DNA of 64,000 bases from Gammaproteobacteria bacterium (GCA_029880545.1 JAOUOD010000002.1:264767-328766), one strand, 5' to 3'; positions 50,326 to 60,966 are shown, numbered from the stretch's first letter. Translations and numbers: made by a program. Notes: generated by a model not told the origin, from the letters alone.

Positions 50326-50937
50326 CTAACCCCGCTTGACCCATTGACTGATGACCAGCCGAACGTGCAGATTCGAATCAACAGGGCTGCCGGATCGCTT
50401 TAACTCAATACTATGCGGTAACCATATGTCGCCCTGCTCGGCATACTCCAGCACGTTCAACAGCCAGCCGTCCTGCTGCAGGGTTTTTATCCGGCCTTGC
50501 CCGTTCAGTGTAATTATTTTGTCCTTGCCCGGTACCGGCAGTCCGCGCAACCAGTACAGCATATTTTCCAGCGGCAAGGCCCAGCCCGTGGTCTGCCACA
50601 GAAGCTGCTGCGCATTCGCGGCGACGTAGACGTTCTGTTCCGCATCAACCAGCCGGGCGCCGTCATCAGCAATGGTGATTCTCACCGCCCCGGCACCAAA
50701 CGGCCCGGAAAGATCGATCTGTTGTCCCGGGTCATGATTTTGCCAGCGAAGATTGAGCTGCCAGGCATCCCGATCCATGGTCAATGCCACCCGGCCTCGC
50801 AGGTCCCATTGCGTTAATGCCTGCAGTTTCTGGCGATGCTGTTGCCAGGCCTGCTGTTGATCATCAACAACAGGAAGCGTCGCCTGGCAGGCCGAGAGCA
50901 ATACCAACAATAGCGCAAGCGGAGCCCTGAGTGTCAT
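50326..50937 (-). CDS. lolB: Outer-membrane lipoprotein receptor LolB
   Basis: LolB receives lipoproteins from LolA and inserts them into the outer membrane. The 203-residue precursor from ATG 50937 has a lipoprotein signal with lipobox LSAC near residues 15-18. The mature part has the LolB pattern: LTQWDLRGRVALTMDRDAW, LRWQNHDPGQQIDLSGPFG and WLRGLPVPGKD. A TTG three codons upstream is a less likely start. Confidence 0.95.
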   Translation of the reverse strand: MTLRAPLALLLVLLSACQATLPVVDDQQQAWQQHRQKLQALTQWDLRGRVALTMDRDAWQLNLRWQNHDPGQQIDLSGPFGAGAVRITIADDGARLVDAEQNVYVAANAQQLLWQTTGWALPLENMLYWLRGLPVPGKDKIITLNGQGRIKTLQQDGWLLNVLEYAEQGDIWLPHSIELKRSGSPVDSNLHVRLVISQWVKRG

Positions 50938-50990
50938 ATGCTGCAACCTGGAAAGACCGCGATGGCCGGTACGCTGATTGATAAGGATAT

Positions 50991-52751
50991 TTATTGCTTG
51001 AACTTTCGAATCACGCCCTGCAGCGATTCATTATCCGGCGTCAGCTTCAGTGCGCGATGCCAGACATGCTCCGCTTCCTTGCGCTCTCCGATAATCCACA
51101 GCACCTCGCCCAGGTGCGCGGAAATCTCGGCATCATTGCGAATAGCCAGTGCCCGCTTGAGATACTGGACAGCCTCCTGATAATTGCCCAACCGGTATTG
51201 AACCCAGCCCATGCTGTCCAGAACAAAGGCATCGTCCGGCTTGAACAACAGCGCCTTTTTCAGCAGCACCAGGGCTTCCTGGTGACGATCGGTCCTGTCT
51301 GCAAGCGTGTAGCCCAACGCGTTCAGAGCATGAACATTATCGGGATCTTTTTTCAGAATATAGCGAAGATCGCCTTCAACCATATCGAGGTTATCGAGCT
51401 TTTCCGCGATCAAGGCCCGGGCATAACGTATTTCGGTATCATCTGGCGACTCTTTCAGCGCCGCGGTCAATACTTTCAATGCTTCCCCGAACTGCCTTGC
51501 CTCGCGAAGAATCTGCTCTTCCGTCAGCACTATCTGCGAGCGCTGCGTATCATTTTCGGGAACCAGCTTGTGCAGCCGGTCACGCGCGGTATCCAGGTTG
51601 CCATGGCGCGCTATCGAAATGGCTGCACGGGTCTGCGCATCAAGGTAAAAACGCGGGTCCGAGATGTCTTCGTACCAGCGAATCGCGGTTTCGTAATCAT
51701 GGCGCTTGTCAGCCACCTGGCCCAGATACAGTCTCGCCTGGTCACTGTCCGGTTTCAGTTCCAGGTGCCGCTCAAGATACTTGCGTGCATCATCCAGCCG
51801 TTCCGCCTGGACCGACAACACGCCGACAGCAAGAATGGCGTCAGCGTCATTAGGGGTAGACTTGATGACGCGTTTGAATTCCTTGCTGGCACGCTCCCAC
51901 TGCTTCCTGTCCACCAGGAAACGGGCATAGTTCAGGCGCACGTTACTGGCACCGGGATTATCATCAAGGAAAGACCGGTAAAACTGTTCCGCTTTGTCCA
52001 GCTCATTCTGACCAATAAGGATACGACCCTTGTACAGCGCCGCATCTTCCCAGCCGGGTTTGTGCTTCAGCGCACTACTGGCTGCTTGCGATGCTGTGGC
52101 CAGATTGTCGGCACGCACGCTCAAGTGCGCCAGCGCCAGCCAAGCATACGGATTTTTCGGATATACCACGGTCAGGTTCTGCATGACCTCCATGGCAGCA
52201 TCACGATTCTTCTGGCGCGACAGCATGCCACCGATACGTAAAAACACCGTACCAAGCAGGTTTTTCTGATCAGCAAGTTGCAGTGCCTGCTCCAGGTGCA
52301 GCTGGGCGCGGGCGGGCTGATCAAGCTCGAGCAATGTAGTGGCCAGGGATTCGTGCGCAGTCTGGTTATCCGGTTCGATTTCGGTCCACAGCTGGCCCGC
52401 CTGGGAACCTTCTTTAAACTGGCGCGCGTAAATTGCTGCCTGCGTGGCGCGCTCCGCCAGGCGTGGGTCACGCGTCTGTTCGGCGGCCTTAAGCAACGCC
52501 TGCACCGCGATCGCCAACTCGCCGCGCTGGCCCGCCACCTCACCTACCAGAATGTAATACAACAGTTCCGGGCTCAGCTCTGCATTGGGAAGTATACGGG
52601 ATTCCGCTGATTCCAGAGAAGCATGGGGATCAGACGAGGGCTCTGCCTCGTCCCGTGTAGCCACGGTGTTACAGGCGGAAAGCAGCATCGCCGACAGCAC
52701 TAGGGCTGTCAGTTTCCCGGGTAACGATTTTGATTCGGTACTTTTACTCAT
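50991..52751 (-). CDS. TPR-repeat lipoprotein
   Basis: The 586-residue protein starts with a lipoprotein signal (lipobox LLSAC near residue 25) and is then almost entirely tetratricopeptide repeats, for example AWLALAHLSVRADNLATASQ, VHALNALGYTLADRTDRHQEAL and MGWVQYRLGNYQEAVQYL. Genes of this type stand upstream of lolB in many Gammaproteobacteria. It is probably an envelope scaffold; its partner is unknown. The start is the ATG at 52751, with GGGAA just upstream. Confidence 0.92.
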   Translation of the reverse strand: MSKSTESKSLPGKLTALVLSAMLLSACNTVATRDEAEPSSDPHASLESAESRILPNAELSPELLYYILVGEVAGQRGELAIAVQALLKAAEQTRDPRLAERATQAAIYARQFKEGSQAGQLWTEIEPDNQTAHESLATTLLELDQPARAQLHLEQALQLADQKNLLGTVFLRIGGMLSRQKNRDAAMEVMQNLTVVYPKNPYAWLALAHLSVRADNLATASQAASSALKHKPGWEDAALYKGRILIGQNELDKAEQFYRSFLDDNPGASNVRLNYARFLVDRKQWERASKEFKRVIKSTPNDADAILAVGVLSVQAERLDDARKYLERHLELKPDSDQARLYLGQVADKRHDYETAIRWYEDISDPRFYLDAQTRAAISIARHGNLDTARDRLHKLVPENDTQRSQIVLTEEQILREARQFGEALKVLTAALKESPDDTEIRYARALIAEKLDNLDMVEGDLRYILKKDPDNVHALNALGYTLADRTDRHQEALVLLKKALLFKPDDAFVLDSMGWVQYRLGNYQEAVQYLKRALAIRNDAEISAHLGEVLWIIGERKEAEHVWHRALKLTPDNESLQGVIRKFKQ

Positions 52752-52762
52752 ATTTCCCAATA

Positions 52763-52768
52763 ATTATA
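52763..52768 (-). promoter_or_regulatory. Consensus -10 hexamer next to the TPR lipoprotein start
   Basis: A perfect TATAAT on the minus strand ends only 11 nt upstream of the ATG at 52751. If used, the transcript leader would be about 5 nt. No clear -35 lies 16-18 nt upstream. The neighbouring palindrome CTGATATCAG (52774-52783) may be a regulator site. Confidence 0.35.
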
Positions 52769-52929
52769 GTATGCTGATATCAGACGTGCGGAAGAATTTG
52801 AAGAAATTAACGTAATTCGTGCCAGTTTGGGCTATCAGTCTGTCCCAGCTTTTCCGGCATTACAAGCGTAGCAACCAAATAATAACCGCAGAAACACACA
52901 AACAATATATTTGTCGAACTGAAATTTTC

Positions 52930-54648
52930 ATGAAACTCTGGTTACTACTGCTGACAGCCCTGTTCGTTTTTATTCTTGGGTACCGATTTTTTGCCAAGTT
53001 GTTGCTAATCACTCTTTTTGCTCCGGTAAATATGACGGATCAACAAGAAGCTGCGGAGCCCGGGATTCGACACGCCAGATTGTCACCGCTGATTTCGTTT
53101 GGTCATTTTACAGTCACACTAATGGGAATCGGCGTGGTGCCCGGCATCGGCGTCGCCATGATCTGGGGCTGGGTACCTGCCTACCTGTGGCTGGTCGCAG
53201 GTACGACCACCTTCGGCGCCATTTACCTCATGGGCGCACTCTGGCTCAGTCAGCGCCCGGGATCACCAGGACTAATTGACAGCAGTCGACTGCTGCTGGG
53301 CGATCACGCCGCAGCTATTATGCGTGCACTACGGTATATCATCCTGGCCGGCCTTTGTGCCTGGCTGCTCTGGCTGGGCGCCTGGCTGCTGACCCGGCAT
53401 CCATCCATTTCATGGGTCGCTATTGGCCAATTCCTCGCGGCATTCTGGTTGCGCCATCACTGGACCCGGCGAGGTGAACTTTACGGCCGCTCTGGACTGA
53501 TTACCCATATAGCCGTCATGATTCTTGGCGCGATTGCGTTGCTGGCGATAGGACAGGTTGCGGGCATCAGCTTTGGCGGCACAATCGAGTTCAAACTGGG
53601 CGGTCACCCCCGGGGTTCGCTTGGCGCGATGACGCTCTGGGGAGCGTTGCTGTTGGCGGCCTCGCTAACCCTGGGCCAGCAAAGATACCACTGCATGATT
53701 CGGGGCCGAAGCTGGCTGGCTGGCGTCCTGATCGCCACAGTGATGCTGATTCTGACACTGGGACTTGCGATCAAGGCCCCGGTCATGAATGCGCCTGAAT
53801 TCTACAGCAATGCCACAACCCCGGGCCGATACCCCTGGCTGTTCCTGGTATTGTCGGGAGGCGCCTTCGCCGGGTTCTACGCACTGTTTGCCCAGCCGCT
53901 GGCAGCACTGCAACTCAGACATATTGATGATCAGCGTCGCTGGGGATTTGGCGCTGTAAGCCTGATCGCCATTATCGCCCTGCTGTTCTGGGCGGTGCTG
54001 ACCACGGCCCAGACCAACCTTGAAACCTGGCATGCCTGGGTTGATCAGGGTCAACCCTGGATACCGCTGGAATCCCTGATGACGCAAGTGATCAGCCAGG
54101 GCGGCTACCTGATCAGCGGCCTGGGTATAAGCCAGTCAGCCGGTGGCAGCCTGATCGCCCTGGCCATGCTGTTCATGACCATCGCCGGCCTGGATACCTG
54201 CATATTAATGACAACAAAGGAAACTCAAGCCCTCGCCACTCCCCGGCTGGGTCGCTGGATATCGCTCAATTACGGCAAAGTCGCTTTGCTTGCCGGCTCA
54301 CTGGTAATGTTGGCGTTGTTGCTGTTTCTGAGCGCTCCCGCCAGCCTGGCCTGGCTGCTGTTTGGTATCGCCGGAATGATGCTGGCCGGTTGCGTGTTCG
54401 GGCTAATCAGCCTGCAGATTGGTCAGAAATCGCGCATCTGGCCTGCCATGGCGATGGCGGCCCTGGCCGCCTGGCTCACGGGCTTCTGGGGCCTGATGGA
54501 ATCGATTGCGGTCTGGTGGACCTTGGCACCGGCAATGCTGCTACCGGCTATAATTATTACGCTGTTGTCAGCCAGCTTCATCGGATTGGTGCTACACAGG
54601 ATAATCCAACATCTTCAGAAACCCCCTGTACCGAAAAACACGGAATAA
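52930..54648 (+). CDS. Divergent CstA-family membrane protein
   Basis: The 572-residue integral membrane protein has about 15 hydrophobic helices. The N-terminal part resembles the carbon-starvation protein CstA: GYRFFAKLL, then ISFGHFTVTLMGIGVVPGIGVAMIWGWVPAYLWLVAG with the FGHxx and W-P-x-x-L-W landmarks. In CstA the motif is FGHHFA; here the second His is Phe, and later parts diverge strongly. CstA proteins import peptides or pyruvate; this relative may differ. The ATG at 52930 gives a proper first helix; the frame is open upstream but that part is not membrane-like. It is inserted between the lolB block and hemA. Confidence 0.75.
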   Translation: MKLWLLLLTALFVFILGYRFFAKLLLITLFAPVNMTDQQEAAEPGIRHARLSPLISFGHFTVTLMGIGVVPGIGVAMIWGWVPAYLWLVAGTTTFGAIYLMGALWLSQRPGSPGLIDSSRLLLGDHAAAIMRALRYIILAGLCAWLLWLGAWLLTRHPSISWVAIGQFLAAFWLRHHWTRRGELYGRSGLITHIAVMILGAIALLAIGQVAGISFGGTIEFKLGGHPRGSLGAMTLWGALLLAASLTLGQQRYHCMIRGRSWLAGVLIATVMLILTLGLAIKAPVMNAPEFYSNATTPGRYPWLFLVLSGGAFAGFYALFAQPLAALQLRHIDDQRRWGFGAVSLIAIIALLFWAVLTTAQTNLETWHAWVDQGQPWIPLESLMTQVISQGGYLISGLGISQSAGGSLIALAMLFMTIAGLDTCILMTTKETQALATPRLGRWISLNYGKVALLAGSLVMLALLLFLSAPASLAWLLFGIAGMMLAGCVFGLISLQIGQKSRIWPAMAMAALAAWLTGFWGLMESIAVWWTLAPAMLLPAIIITLLSASFIGLVLHRIIQHLQKPPVPKNTE

Positions 54649-54662
54649 TGCGGTGGGCGGAC

Positions 54663-54690
54663 TTGACACTACCAGTGCAATCGCCAGAAT
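54663..54690 (+). promoter_or_regulatory. Promoter candidate for hemA
   Basis: TTGACA (54663-54668) is followed after 16 bases by CAGAAT (54685-54690), which matches four of six -10 bases. The start of transcription would give a leader of about 130 nt before hemA. Confidence 0.35.
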
Positions 54691-54825
54691 CCACCCATCT
54701 GTTGACTGGCCGCAGACCGGCGAGCACAAAATTGGGTAAACAACCCTGTAAATTGGCAACTATCGAGGCAGACGGAGAAAAGCTGGCGTAAAATACTTAC
54801 AGGTATCAACCCGGCACGGACAACC

Positions 54826-56082
54826 ATGCAATTACTGGCCTTCGGCATCAATCACAAAACCGCCCCGGTCGCGATACGCGAACAGGCGGCGTTCGCACCG
54901 GACAAATTGTCAGAAGCGCTACGCGATATCACTGCCAGCGGAGTCGCGGCCGAGGCAACCATTGTTTCCACCTGTAACCGGACCGAACTGTATTGCCGGA
55001 TCAATAATCGACAGGACAAGGAAATTATCGACTGGTTCTGCCGCTACCACAATTTCAAAAGCGAAGACATCGAGCCCTACCTGTACCGCCATCCCGACAG
55101 CAAGGCAGTAGAGCACGCGTTTCGTGTCGCTGCCGGTCTGGATTCGCTGGTTCTCGGTGAACCCCAGATACTTGGTCAAATGAAAGACGCGTTTGCCCGT
55201 GCACACAAGGAAGGCAGTACCGGCAAATTACTTAACAAGCTGTTCCAGCACACCTTTACCGTCGCCAAGCAGGTACGCACCGATACCTCCATCGGCGCCA
55301 GCGCCGTGTCCGTGGCTTTTGCCGCGGTCTCCCTGGCCAAGCAGATATTTACTGATCTTTCCGAGCAGACCGTGTTACTGGTTGGCGCCGGTGAAACCAT
55401 AGAACTGTGCGCCCGGCATCTGAACGAGCAGCACGTCAAGCAAATGATTGTTGCCAACCGCACGCTGGAGCGCGCTGAACTGTTGGCCCGGGAATTCGGC
55501 GCCCAGGCGATCACGCTGTCGGAACTGCCGACACGTCTTGCTGATGCTGACATCGTTATTTCATCCACGGCAAGCCCGCTGCCAATACTCGGCAAGGGGG
55601 CCGTAGAACATGCTCTCAAACAACGCAAACATCGACCGATGTTCATGGTCGATATTGCCGTACCACGCGATATCGAGCCCGAGGTAAACAATTTAGACGA
55701 TGTTTTTCTTTATACCGTTGATGATCTCAAGGGCGTAGTAGAGGAAAACATGGCGTCACGTCAACAGGCCGCCAGGGAAGCAGAAAAAATTATTGATGTG
55801 CATGTTGTTGAATTCATGCGCTGGATTGATTCACTCAATGCTGTACCCACGATCCGGCAATTGCGCGAGGCCAGCAACGCCATAACCGAATCCGAACTGG
55901 AAAAAGCACGGGCAAAACTGGCGCGCGGCATGGAAGCGGACCAGGTTATCGAGGAAATGGCACGCGCCATTACCAACAAGTTTACCCATGCCCCAAGCAG
56001 CGTGCTCAGCGAAGCCAGCCATGACGGTGACGAATCCATGCTGGTCGCAGCACGCCGCCTGTTCAGACTCGACGACAACTAA
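54826..56082 (+). CDS. hemA: Glutamyl-tRNA reductase
   Basis: HemA reduces glutamyl-tRNA to glutamate semialdehyde, the first step of tetrapyrrole synthesis. The 418-residue protein has the catalytic Cys50 in [12 protein letters not shown], the [15 protein letters not shown] segment and the NADPH-binding [17 protein letters not shown] region, then a dimerisation helix at the C-terminus. It begins the hemA-prfA-prmC operon, with prfA starting one base after its stop. Confidence 0.98.
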   Translation: MQLLAFGINHKTAPVAIREQAAFAPDKLSEALRDITASGVAAEATIVSTCNRTELYCRINNRQDKEIIDWFCRYHNFKSEDIEPYLYRHPDSKAVEHAFRVAAGLDSLVLGEPQILGQMKDAFARAHKEGSTGKLLNKLFQHTFTVAKQVRTDTSIGASAVSVAFAAVSLAKQIFTDLSEQTVLLVGAGETIELCARHLNEQHVKQMIVANRTLERAELLAREFGAQAITLSELPTRLADADIVISSTASPLPILGKGAVEHALKQRKHRPMFMVDIAVPRDIEPEVNNLDDVFLYTVDDLKGVVEENMASRQQAAREAEKIIDVHVVEFMRWIDSLNAVPTIRQLREASNAITESELEKARAKLARGMEADQVIEEMARAITNKFTHAPSSVLSEASHDGDESMLVAARRLFRLDDN

Positions 56083-56083
56083 C

Positions 56084-57175
56084 ATGCACGCCAACATCCA
56101 GGCGCAGCTGGACAATCTTGTCCAGCGAGCGGAAGAATTGAACGCCGAACTTTCCGACCCGGGAGTTACCAATAACCAGGAGCGGTTCCGCAAGCTGTCA
56201 CAGGAATATGCCGAAATTACACCGGTAACCCAGAAGTACACCCAGTGGCGCAAGGCCAGTGACGATCTGGATGCCGCCGAATCCATGCTCAAGGACAGTG
56301 ATGCCGGCATGCGCGACATGGCACAGGAAGAAATTGCCGATGCCTCGCAACGTATCGAAACACTGGAAACCGAACTGCAACTGCTGCTGCTGCCAAAAGA
56401 TCCCAACGACAACAAGAATATCTTTCTCGAAGTGCGAGCCGGTACTGGTGGCGACGAAGCCGCGCTTTTTGCCGGTGACCTTTTCCGCATGTACAGCCAT
56501 TTCGCGGAAAAACAGGGCTGGAAGGTGGAAGTGGTCAGCAGCAGTGCCAGTGAAGTCGGTGGCTACAAGGAAATCATTGCCAGGATCATCGGTCACGGAG
56601 CCTACTCGCGGCTCAAGTTTGAATCCGGCGGTCACCGGGTTCAGCGGGTGCCGGCAACCGAAGCGCAGGGACGCATTCATACTTCAGCATGCACCATTGC
56701 CATCATGCCGGAAGTAGACGAAGTGGATGCCATTGATCTTGATGCCAAGGATCTGCGCATTGACACGTTTCGCGCTTCCGGCGCCGGCGGTCAACACGTC
56801 AACAAAACCGATTCAGCCATTCGTATTACACATTTACCCAGTGGTATCGTGGTGGAATGCCAGGACGAGCGATCCCAGCACAAGAACAAGGCGCGCGCCA
56901 TGTCGTTGTTGTCGAGCAAGCTGCTGAGCATGGAGCAGGAAAAACAGCATGCCGAACAGGCAGCTACGCGCAAAAGCCTGGTGGGCAGTGGCGACCGCTC
57001 CCAGCGTATTCGCACCTATAATTTTCCCCAGGGCCGCGTCACCGATCATCGCATTAACCTGACACTGTACAAGCTGGACAACATAATGATGGGCGATCTT
57101 GATGAGATCATCGACCCGCTAGTCGCAACTGACCAGGCCGAGCAACTGGCCGAGCTGGGTATGGCTTCACACTAA
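56084..57175 (+). CDS. prfA: Peptide chain release factor 1
   Basis: RF1 ends translation at UAA and UAG. The 363-residue product has the codon-recognition PAT motif in [17 protein letters not shown] and the GGQ motif at residues 235-237 in [15 protein letters not shown]. The ATG at 56084 gives the family N-terminus; the frame is open upstream into hemA. In Gammaproteobacteria the GGQ glutamine is methylated by PrmC, encoded next. Confidence 0.98.
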   Translation: MHANIQAQLDNLVQRAEELNAELSDPGVTNNQERFRKLSQEYAEITPVTQKYTQWRKASDDLDAAESMLKDSDAGMRDMAQEEIADASQRIETLETELQLLLLPKDPNDNKNIFLEVRAGTGGDEAALFAGDLFRMYSHFAEKQGWKVEVVSSSASEVGGYKEIIARIIGHGAYSRLKFESGGHRVQRVPATEAQGRIHTSACTIAIMPEVDEVDAIDLDAKDLRIDTFRASGAGGQHVNKTDSAIRITHLPSGIVVECQDERSQHKNKARAMSLLSSKLLSMEQEKQHAEQAATRKSLVGSGDRSQRIRTYNFPQGRVTDHRINLTLYKLDNIMMGDLDEIIDPLVATDQAEQLAELGMASH

Positions 57176-57185
57176 GTCATTCTTG

Positions 57186-58034
57186 ATGCCAGTAACCACT
57201 GTTCAACAGGCCCTGCTCCGGGCAGCCGCACAACTGGCCGAAAGCGAAAGCCCCAAACTGGACGCGGAAGTATTGCTGCGCCATGTCACTGGTCTGAATG
57301 CCACGACATTAATCACGCAAGCCGATACCGGGCTGAATGAAACGCAACTGGCCTCATACCAGGATGTTGTTGCCCGTCGAGCCGCCGGGGAACCTGTCGC
57401 CTATATCACCGGTGCACGTGAATTCTGGACCATCAACCTGCTGGTCAACCGGCATACGCTGGTGCCTCGGCCGGAAACCGAACTTGTCGTCGAAAGTGTG
57501 CTGGAACGCGTTGACACCGACAGCGTTGCCAGGATAGCCGACCTGGGTACCGGCAGCGGCGCCATTGCCATTGCCGTCAAAGTCGAGCGACCGAAATGCG
57601 CTATCGTTGCCTGTGACAGTTCTAAGGATGCGCTTGAAGTAGCCAGCACCAACGCCAAACACAACAACACCGACATATCCTTCGTGCAAAGTCACTGGTT
57701 CGATCAACTTGCGCAACAGCGTTTTCATATTATCGCAACTAACCCGCCCTATGTTGCCCAGGGTGACCCACATTTACGGCAAGGCGATCTTCGCTTTGAG
57801 CCGGCAACGGCATTGTCTTCAGGTATCGATGGCCTCGACGATATTCGGGAAATCGTTAGCAACGCTCCGGATCACCTGCTGGATAACGGCTGGCTGATTC
57901 TGGAACATGGTTATGATCAGGGTGAAAGCGTCCGCACACTGCTGACTGAACATGGCTTCAGCAATATCTCAACGCGACGAGACCTGGCCGGGCACGAGCG
58001 CGTTACCCAGGGACAGCTTGTTCACAATCGTTAG
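57186..58034 (+). CDS. prmC: Release factor glutamine methyltransferase
   Basis: PrmC methylates the GGQ glutamine of RF1 and RF2. The 282-residue protein has the N-terminal RF-binding helical part, the SAM motif DLGTGSGAI at 119-127 and the catalytic NPPY at 186-189. ATG 57186 was chosen over the TTG directly before it. It follows prfA by 10 nt in the standard hemA-prfA-prmC order. Confidence 0.97.
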   Translation: MPVTTVQQALLRAAAQLAESESPKLDAEVLLRHVTGLNATTLITQADTGLNETQLASYQDVVARRAAGEPVAYITGAREFWTINLLVNRHTLVPRPETELVVESVLERVDTDSVARIADLGTGSGAIAIAVKVERPKCAIVACDSSKDALEVASTNAKHNNTDISFVQSHWFDQLAQQRFHIIATNPPYVAQGDPHLRQGDLRFEPATALSSGIDGLDDIREIVSNAPDHLLDNGWLILEHGYDQGESVRTLLTEHGFSNISTRRDLAGHERVTQGQLVHNR

Positions 58035-58127
58035 CCCACCAATGATCCGGGGCGCCAGCTTCCTTGCGGTTGATGCGGTTCTCAACAATAATCCGATTTT
58101 GTACCAGGTTGGCACAGGGTTCTTGAT

Positions 58128-58874
58128 ATGGAAGATACGCAACTGCTTCGTTATGGTCGCCAGATCATGTTGCCACAGATCGATATTACCGGCCAGGAAA
58201 GGCTGTTGTCATCCACGGTTCTGGTTATTGGTCTTGGTGGACTGGGCTCGCCGGTTGCACTCTACCTTGCTGCTGCCGGTATCGGGCATCTTGTACTGGC
58301 TGACCACGACAAGGTCGAACTCTCAAACCTGCAAAGACAGCTGTTACACGGCACCGCCGATCTCGGCAAATACAAGACTGACTCGGCAGTCAACACATTG
58401 ACCGGCATTAATCCTGAAATCACGCTGCAGCCGATAACACTAAAACTTGAAGACGGCGCGCTTGATGAAGCTATCAGCAAGGTCGATGTTGTAGTCGACG
58501 GTTGTGACAATTTCAACACTCGCTTTGCCGTGAACCGTGCCTGCGTCAGGCATCACAAACCGCTGGTATCTGGTGCAGTTATCCGTTTTGAGGGGCAGGT
58601 CAGTGTTTTTGATTCGCGCAATGCAGCAAGCCCGTGTTATCACTGCCTGTATCCTGAGCAGGGTGAACACCGCGAAACCTGCAGCGAAACCGGCGTTCTT
58701 GCTCCGGCAGCCGGTATCATTGGCAGCATCCAGGCCGCTGAGACCATCAAGGTGTTGTTGGGAATTGGCGAGCCCTTGGTCGGCCGGGTATTGGTCTTGG
58801 ACGCGCTGACCATGGAGCTGCGACAAATCAGGCTGAAAAAGGATACTGCTTGCCCCGTTTGCAGCCAGGCCTGA
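58128..58874 (+). CDS. moeB: Molybdopterin-synthase adenylyltransferase
   Basis: MoeB activates the C-terminus of MoaD by adenylation, for sulfur transfer in molybdopterin synthesis; related ThiF does the same for thiamine. The 248-residue E1-like protein has the ATP loop GLGGLGS at 35-41, the R-x(1)-LL helix (NLQRQLLHGT), zinc cysteines CYHC (170, 173) and CPVC (242, 245), and the conserved Cys185 in HRETCSETGVLAP. No other Mo cofactor gene is in this window. The moeB position after prmC matches the prfA-prmC-moeB order seen in other species. Confidence 0.93.
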   Translation: MEDTQLLRYGRQIMLPQIDITGQERLLSSTVLVIGLGGLGSPVALYLAAAGIGHLVLADHDKVELSNLQRQLLHGTADLGKYKTDSAVNTLTGINPEITLQPITLKLEDGALDEAISKVDVVVDGCDNFNTRFAVNRACVRHHKPLVSGAVIRFEGQVSVFDSRNAASPCYHCLYPEQGEHRETCSETGVLAPAAGIIGSIQAAETIKVLLGIGEPLVGRVLVLDALTMELRQIRLKKDTACPVCSQA

Positions 58875-58903
58875 CTTCGGACGATTGATGCAGGGATACT
58901 GCG

Positions 58904-60280
58904 TCAACACTCTGTAAGACTGACAGCAAGTCCACCTAGTGACGTTTCCTTGTACTTATGCGACATTTCCAGGCCGGTTTGTTTCATCGCGGCAATACAA
59001 CTGTCGAGCGGCATAAAATGTTGACCGCTTCCTCTCATCGCCAGTGATGCTGCAGTAAACGCCTTGATCGCCCCGAAACCATTACGCTCTATACACGGTA
59101 CCTGTACCAGGCCGCGGACAGGATCACAGGTCATGCCAAGATGGTGCTCCAGCGCAATTTCGGCTGCATTCTCCACCTGCTGTGGCGTACCGCCGCGAAT
59201 CGCGCAAAGCCCGGCCGCCGCCATGGCCGACGCCGAGCCCACTTCGCCCTGGCAGCCAACCTCGGCTCCGGAAATGGAACTGCGATGCTTGATAATGCCG
59301 CCAATAGCAGCAGCGGTCAGCAGGAACTCGTGCACTTTTTCCCGATCCGCATTTTCATGCCTGACCATATAATAAAGCACCGCCGGTATGATACCGGCAG
59401 CTCCATTAGTCGGCGCTGTAACCACCATGTTGCCTGCCGCATTTTCCTCGTTCACCGCCATGGCATAGGCGCACAACCAGTCATTAACAGTTACACCGGC
59501 AGCATCCTGCTGCAACTGTTTGTATAGATTCCCGGCTCTGCGAGAAACATTAAGCCCGCCTGGCAAGACGCCATCAGCAATCAATCCTTTCTCGATACAG
59601 GCACACATGGAAGCCCATATGGCATCCAGCCCGTGCTGCAGTTGCTCTACAGATATATAATCCAGTTCATTAACCGTTTTCATCGCGGCAATGGATTTGT
59701 TGTTCTGCTCCGCCATACTCAACATGGTGGTGGCGGAATCAAAAGGATAGGTGCACGCGGTCGCGGATTCCATCTTGAGCGGGGCTTCAAGGCTTCCGAT
59801 TTCATCACCGGTAACAATAAAACCACCACCAATGGAAAAAAAGATCTTTGAAAGAATGGCGTCACCATGGTCGTCAACCAGATCGAATATCATGCCATTC
59901 GGATGCTCCGGCAATGGCTCGCCCGTATCAAATATAATGTCTTTTGAAGGATCAAAACCAACCCGGACATTGTCGCCGATTGATACGGAATCGGCTTGCC
60001 AGAGCTCCGTTACCAGGGCATCAATATCACGCTCAAGCAACTGGGTCGGCTCATAGCCATGCAACCCAAGCGCAATGGCACGATCCGTCGAGTGTCCTTT
60101 GCCGGTAAACGCCAGCGAGCCCTTTAGCGTACACCGTATCCGGGGTGCAGCGAGCTGCTGAATGCGTCCGTCGTGATCCAGGGAAGCCAGGAACTGCCTG
60201 GCCGCCACCATGGGACCCAGCGTATGGGAACTGGATGGACCAATGCCAATCTTGAATAATTCCAGAACACTAATGAACAT
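58904..60280 (-). CDS. sdaA: L-serine dehydratase
   Basis: This enzyme converts L-serine to pyruvate and ammonia and uses an oxygen-sensitive [4Fe-4S] cluster. The 458-residue protein is the single-chain type, with [15 protein letters not shown] at the N-terminus, the beta-domain, and the cluster-region cysteines in [19 protein letters not shown] and [23 protein letters not shown] 60280 gives the family N-terminus; a TTG three codons upstream has a better-placed AAGG and is an alternative. It converges with moeB. Confidence 0.97.
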   Translation of the reverse strand: MFISVLELFKIGIGPSSSHTLGPMVAARQFLASLDHDGRIQQLAAPRIRCTLKGSLAFTGKGHSTDRAIALGLHGYEPTQLLERDIDALVTELWQADSVSIGDNVRVGFDPSKDIIFDTGEPLPEHPNGMIFDLVDDHGDAILSKIFFSIGGGFIVTGDEIGSLEAPLKMESATACTYPFDSATTMLSMAEQNNKSIAAMKTVNELDYISVEQLQHGLDAIWASMCACIEKGLIADGVLPGGLNVSRRAGNLYKQLQQDAAGVTVNDWLCAYAMAVNEENAAGNMVVTAPTNGAAGIIPAVLYYMVRHENADREKVHEFLLTAAAIGGIIKHRSSISGAEVGCQGEVGSASAMAAAGLCAIRGGTPQQVENAAEIALEHHLGMTCDPVRGLVQVPCIERNGFGAIKAFTAASLAMRGSGQHFMPLDSCIAAMKQTGLEMSHKYKETSLGGLAVSLTEC

Positions 60281-60375
60281 AATCAACAATACCTTGAACA
60301 GGTTAAGTGATCGTTGCTGAAATCAGCAGCAAACGGGTAATCGATCCAGGCTCCCGACTGCCCTGCCGACTGAAA

Positions 60376-60966
60376 TCAGCCGGCAGAGAAAATAGTTTCC
60401 TGGAGCATCTCCCACTGATCGTTCCAGCCTTCCAGTGGAGACTGCCGAAAACCGGAACGAACAAAGCGGGCTATATGGCCCTCGAGAACTGCAGACAATA
60501 ACCTTGCCGATGCCGTAACTGATCGCCGGGTAACACCATCGATCCCGGCCTCGCGCAGTATTTGTCGCAACTGGGTTTCAATGCGGTCATGTACCTGTGC
60601 CATGCGGTCACGAAGACGCGGTGTCTCGCCAACCAGGGCATCACCCTGCAACAATCGGCTAATACCCGGGTTCTTGTCAGCGAATCCCAGTACCAGCAGC
60701 ATAATCTGCTGAATGCGCGCATCAGCAGTCTTCTGTTCTTCCAGGATCATGCTGACCCGGGTAAAAATCGCTTCCTCAACAAACACTATCAATGACTCAA
60801 ACATCTCCTCCTTGCCGGAGAAGTGCCGGTACAGCGCTGCTTCGGATACGCCAACCTCTTTTGCCAGCGTGGCAGTGGTAATGGATCTGCCCTGCTGTTC
60901 TTCGAGCATGCGTACCAGTGTCTGCAGTATCTGTTCGCGTCTTTCGCCTTTTTGCGGTCTGGGCAT
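60376..60966 (-). CDS. slmA: Nucleoid occlusion factor SlmA
   Basis: SlmA is a TetR-fold DNA-binding protein that blocks FtsZ assembly over the chromosome. The 196-residue protein resembles E. coli SlmA over its whole length: RREQILQTLVRMLEEQQG, helix-turn-helix TTATLAKEVGVSEAALYRHF, LGFADKNPGISRLLQGDALV and RIETQLRQILRE. It follows argB by 39 nt, so it is probably co-transcribed with it. Confidence 0.93.
   Translation of the reverse strand: MPRPQKGERREQILQTLVRMLEEQQGRSITTATLAKEVGVSEAALYRHFSGKEEMFESLIVFVEEAIFTRVSMILEEQKTADARIQQIMLLVLGFADKNPGISRLLQGDALVGETPRLRDRMAQVHDRIETQLRQILREAGIDGVTRRSVTASARLLSAVLEGHIARFVRSGFRQSPLEGWNDQWEMLQETIFSAG

Noticed and set aside
50994-52241. 415-residue plus-strand frame opposite the TPR lipoprotein
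   Set aside because: The minus-strand TPR protein has clear repeats and a lipoprotein signal. The plus-strand frame is basic, without domains or ribosome-binding site.
58095-58125. Sigma-54 promoter (TGGCAC start) in front of moeB
   Set aside because: TGGCAC is present but the -12 GC element is not at the required spacing.
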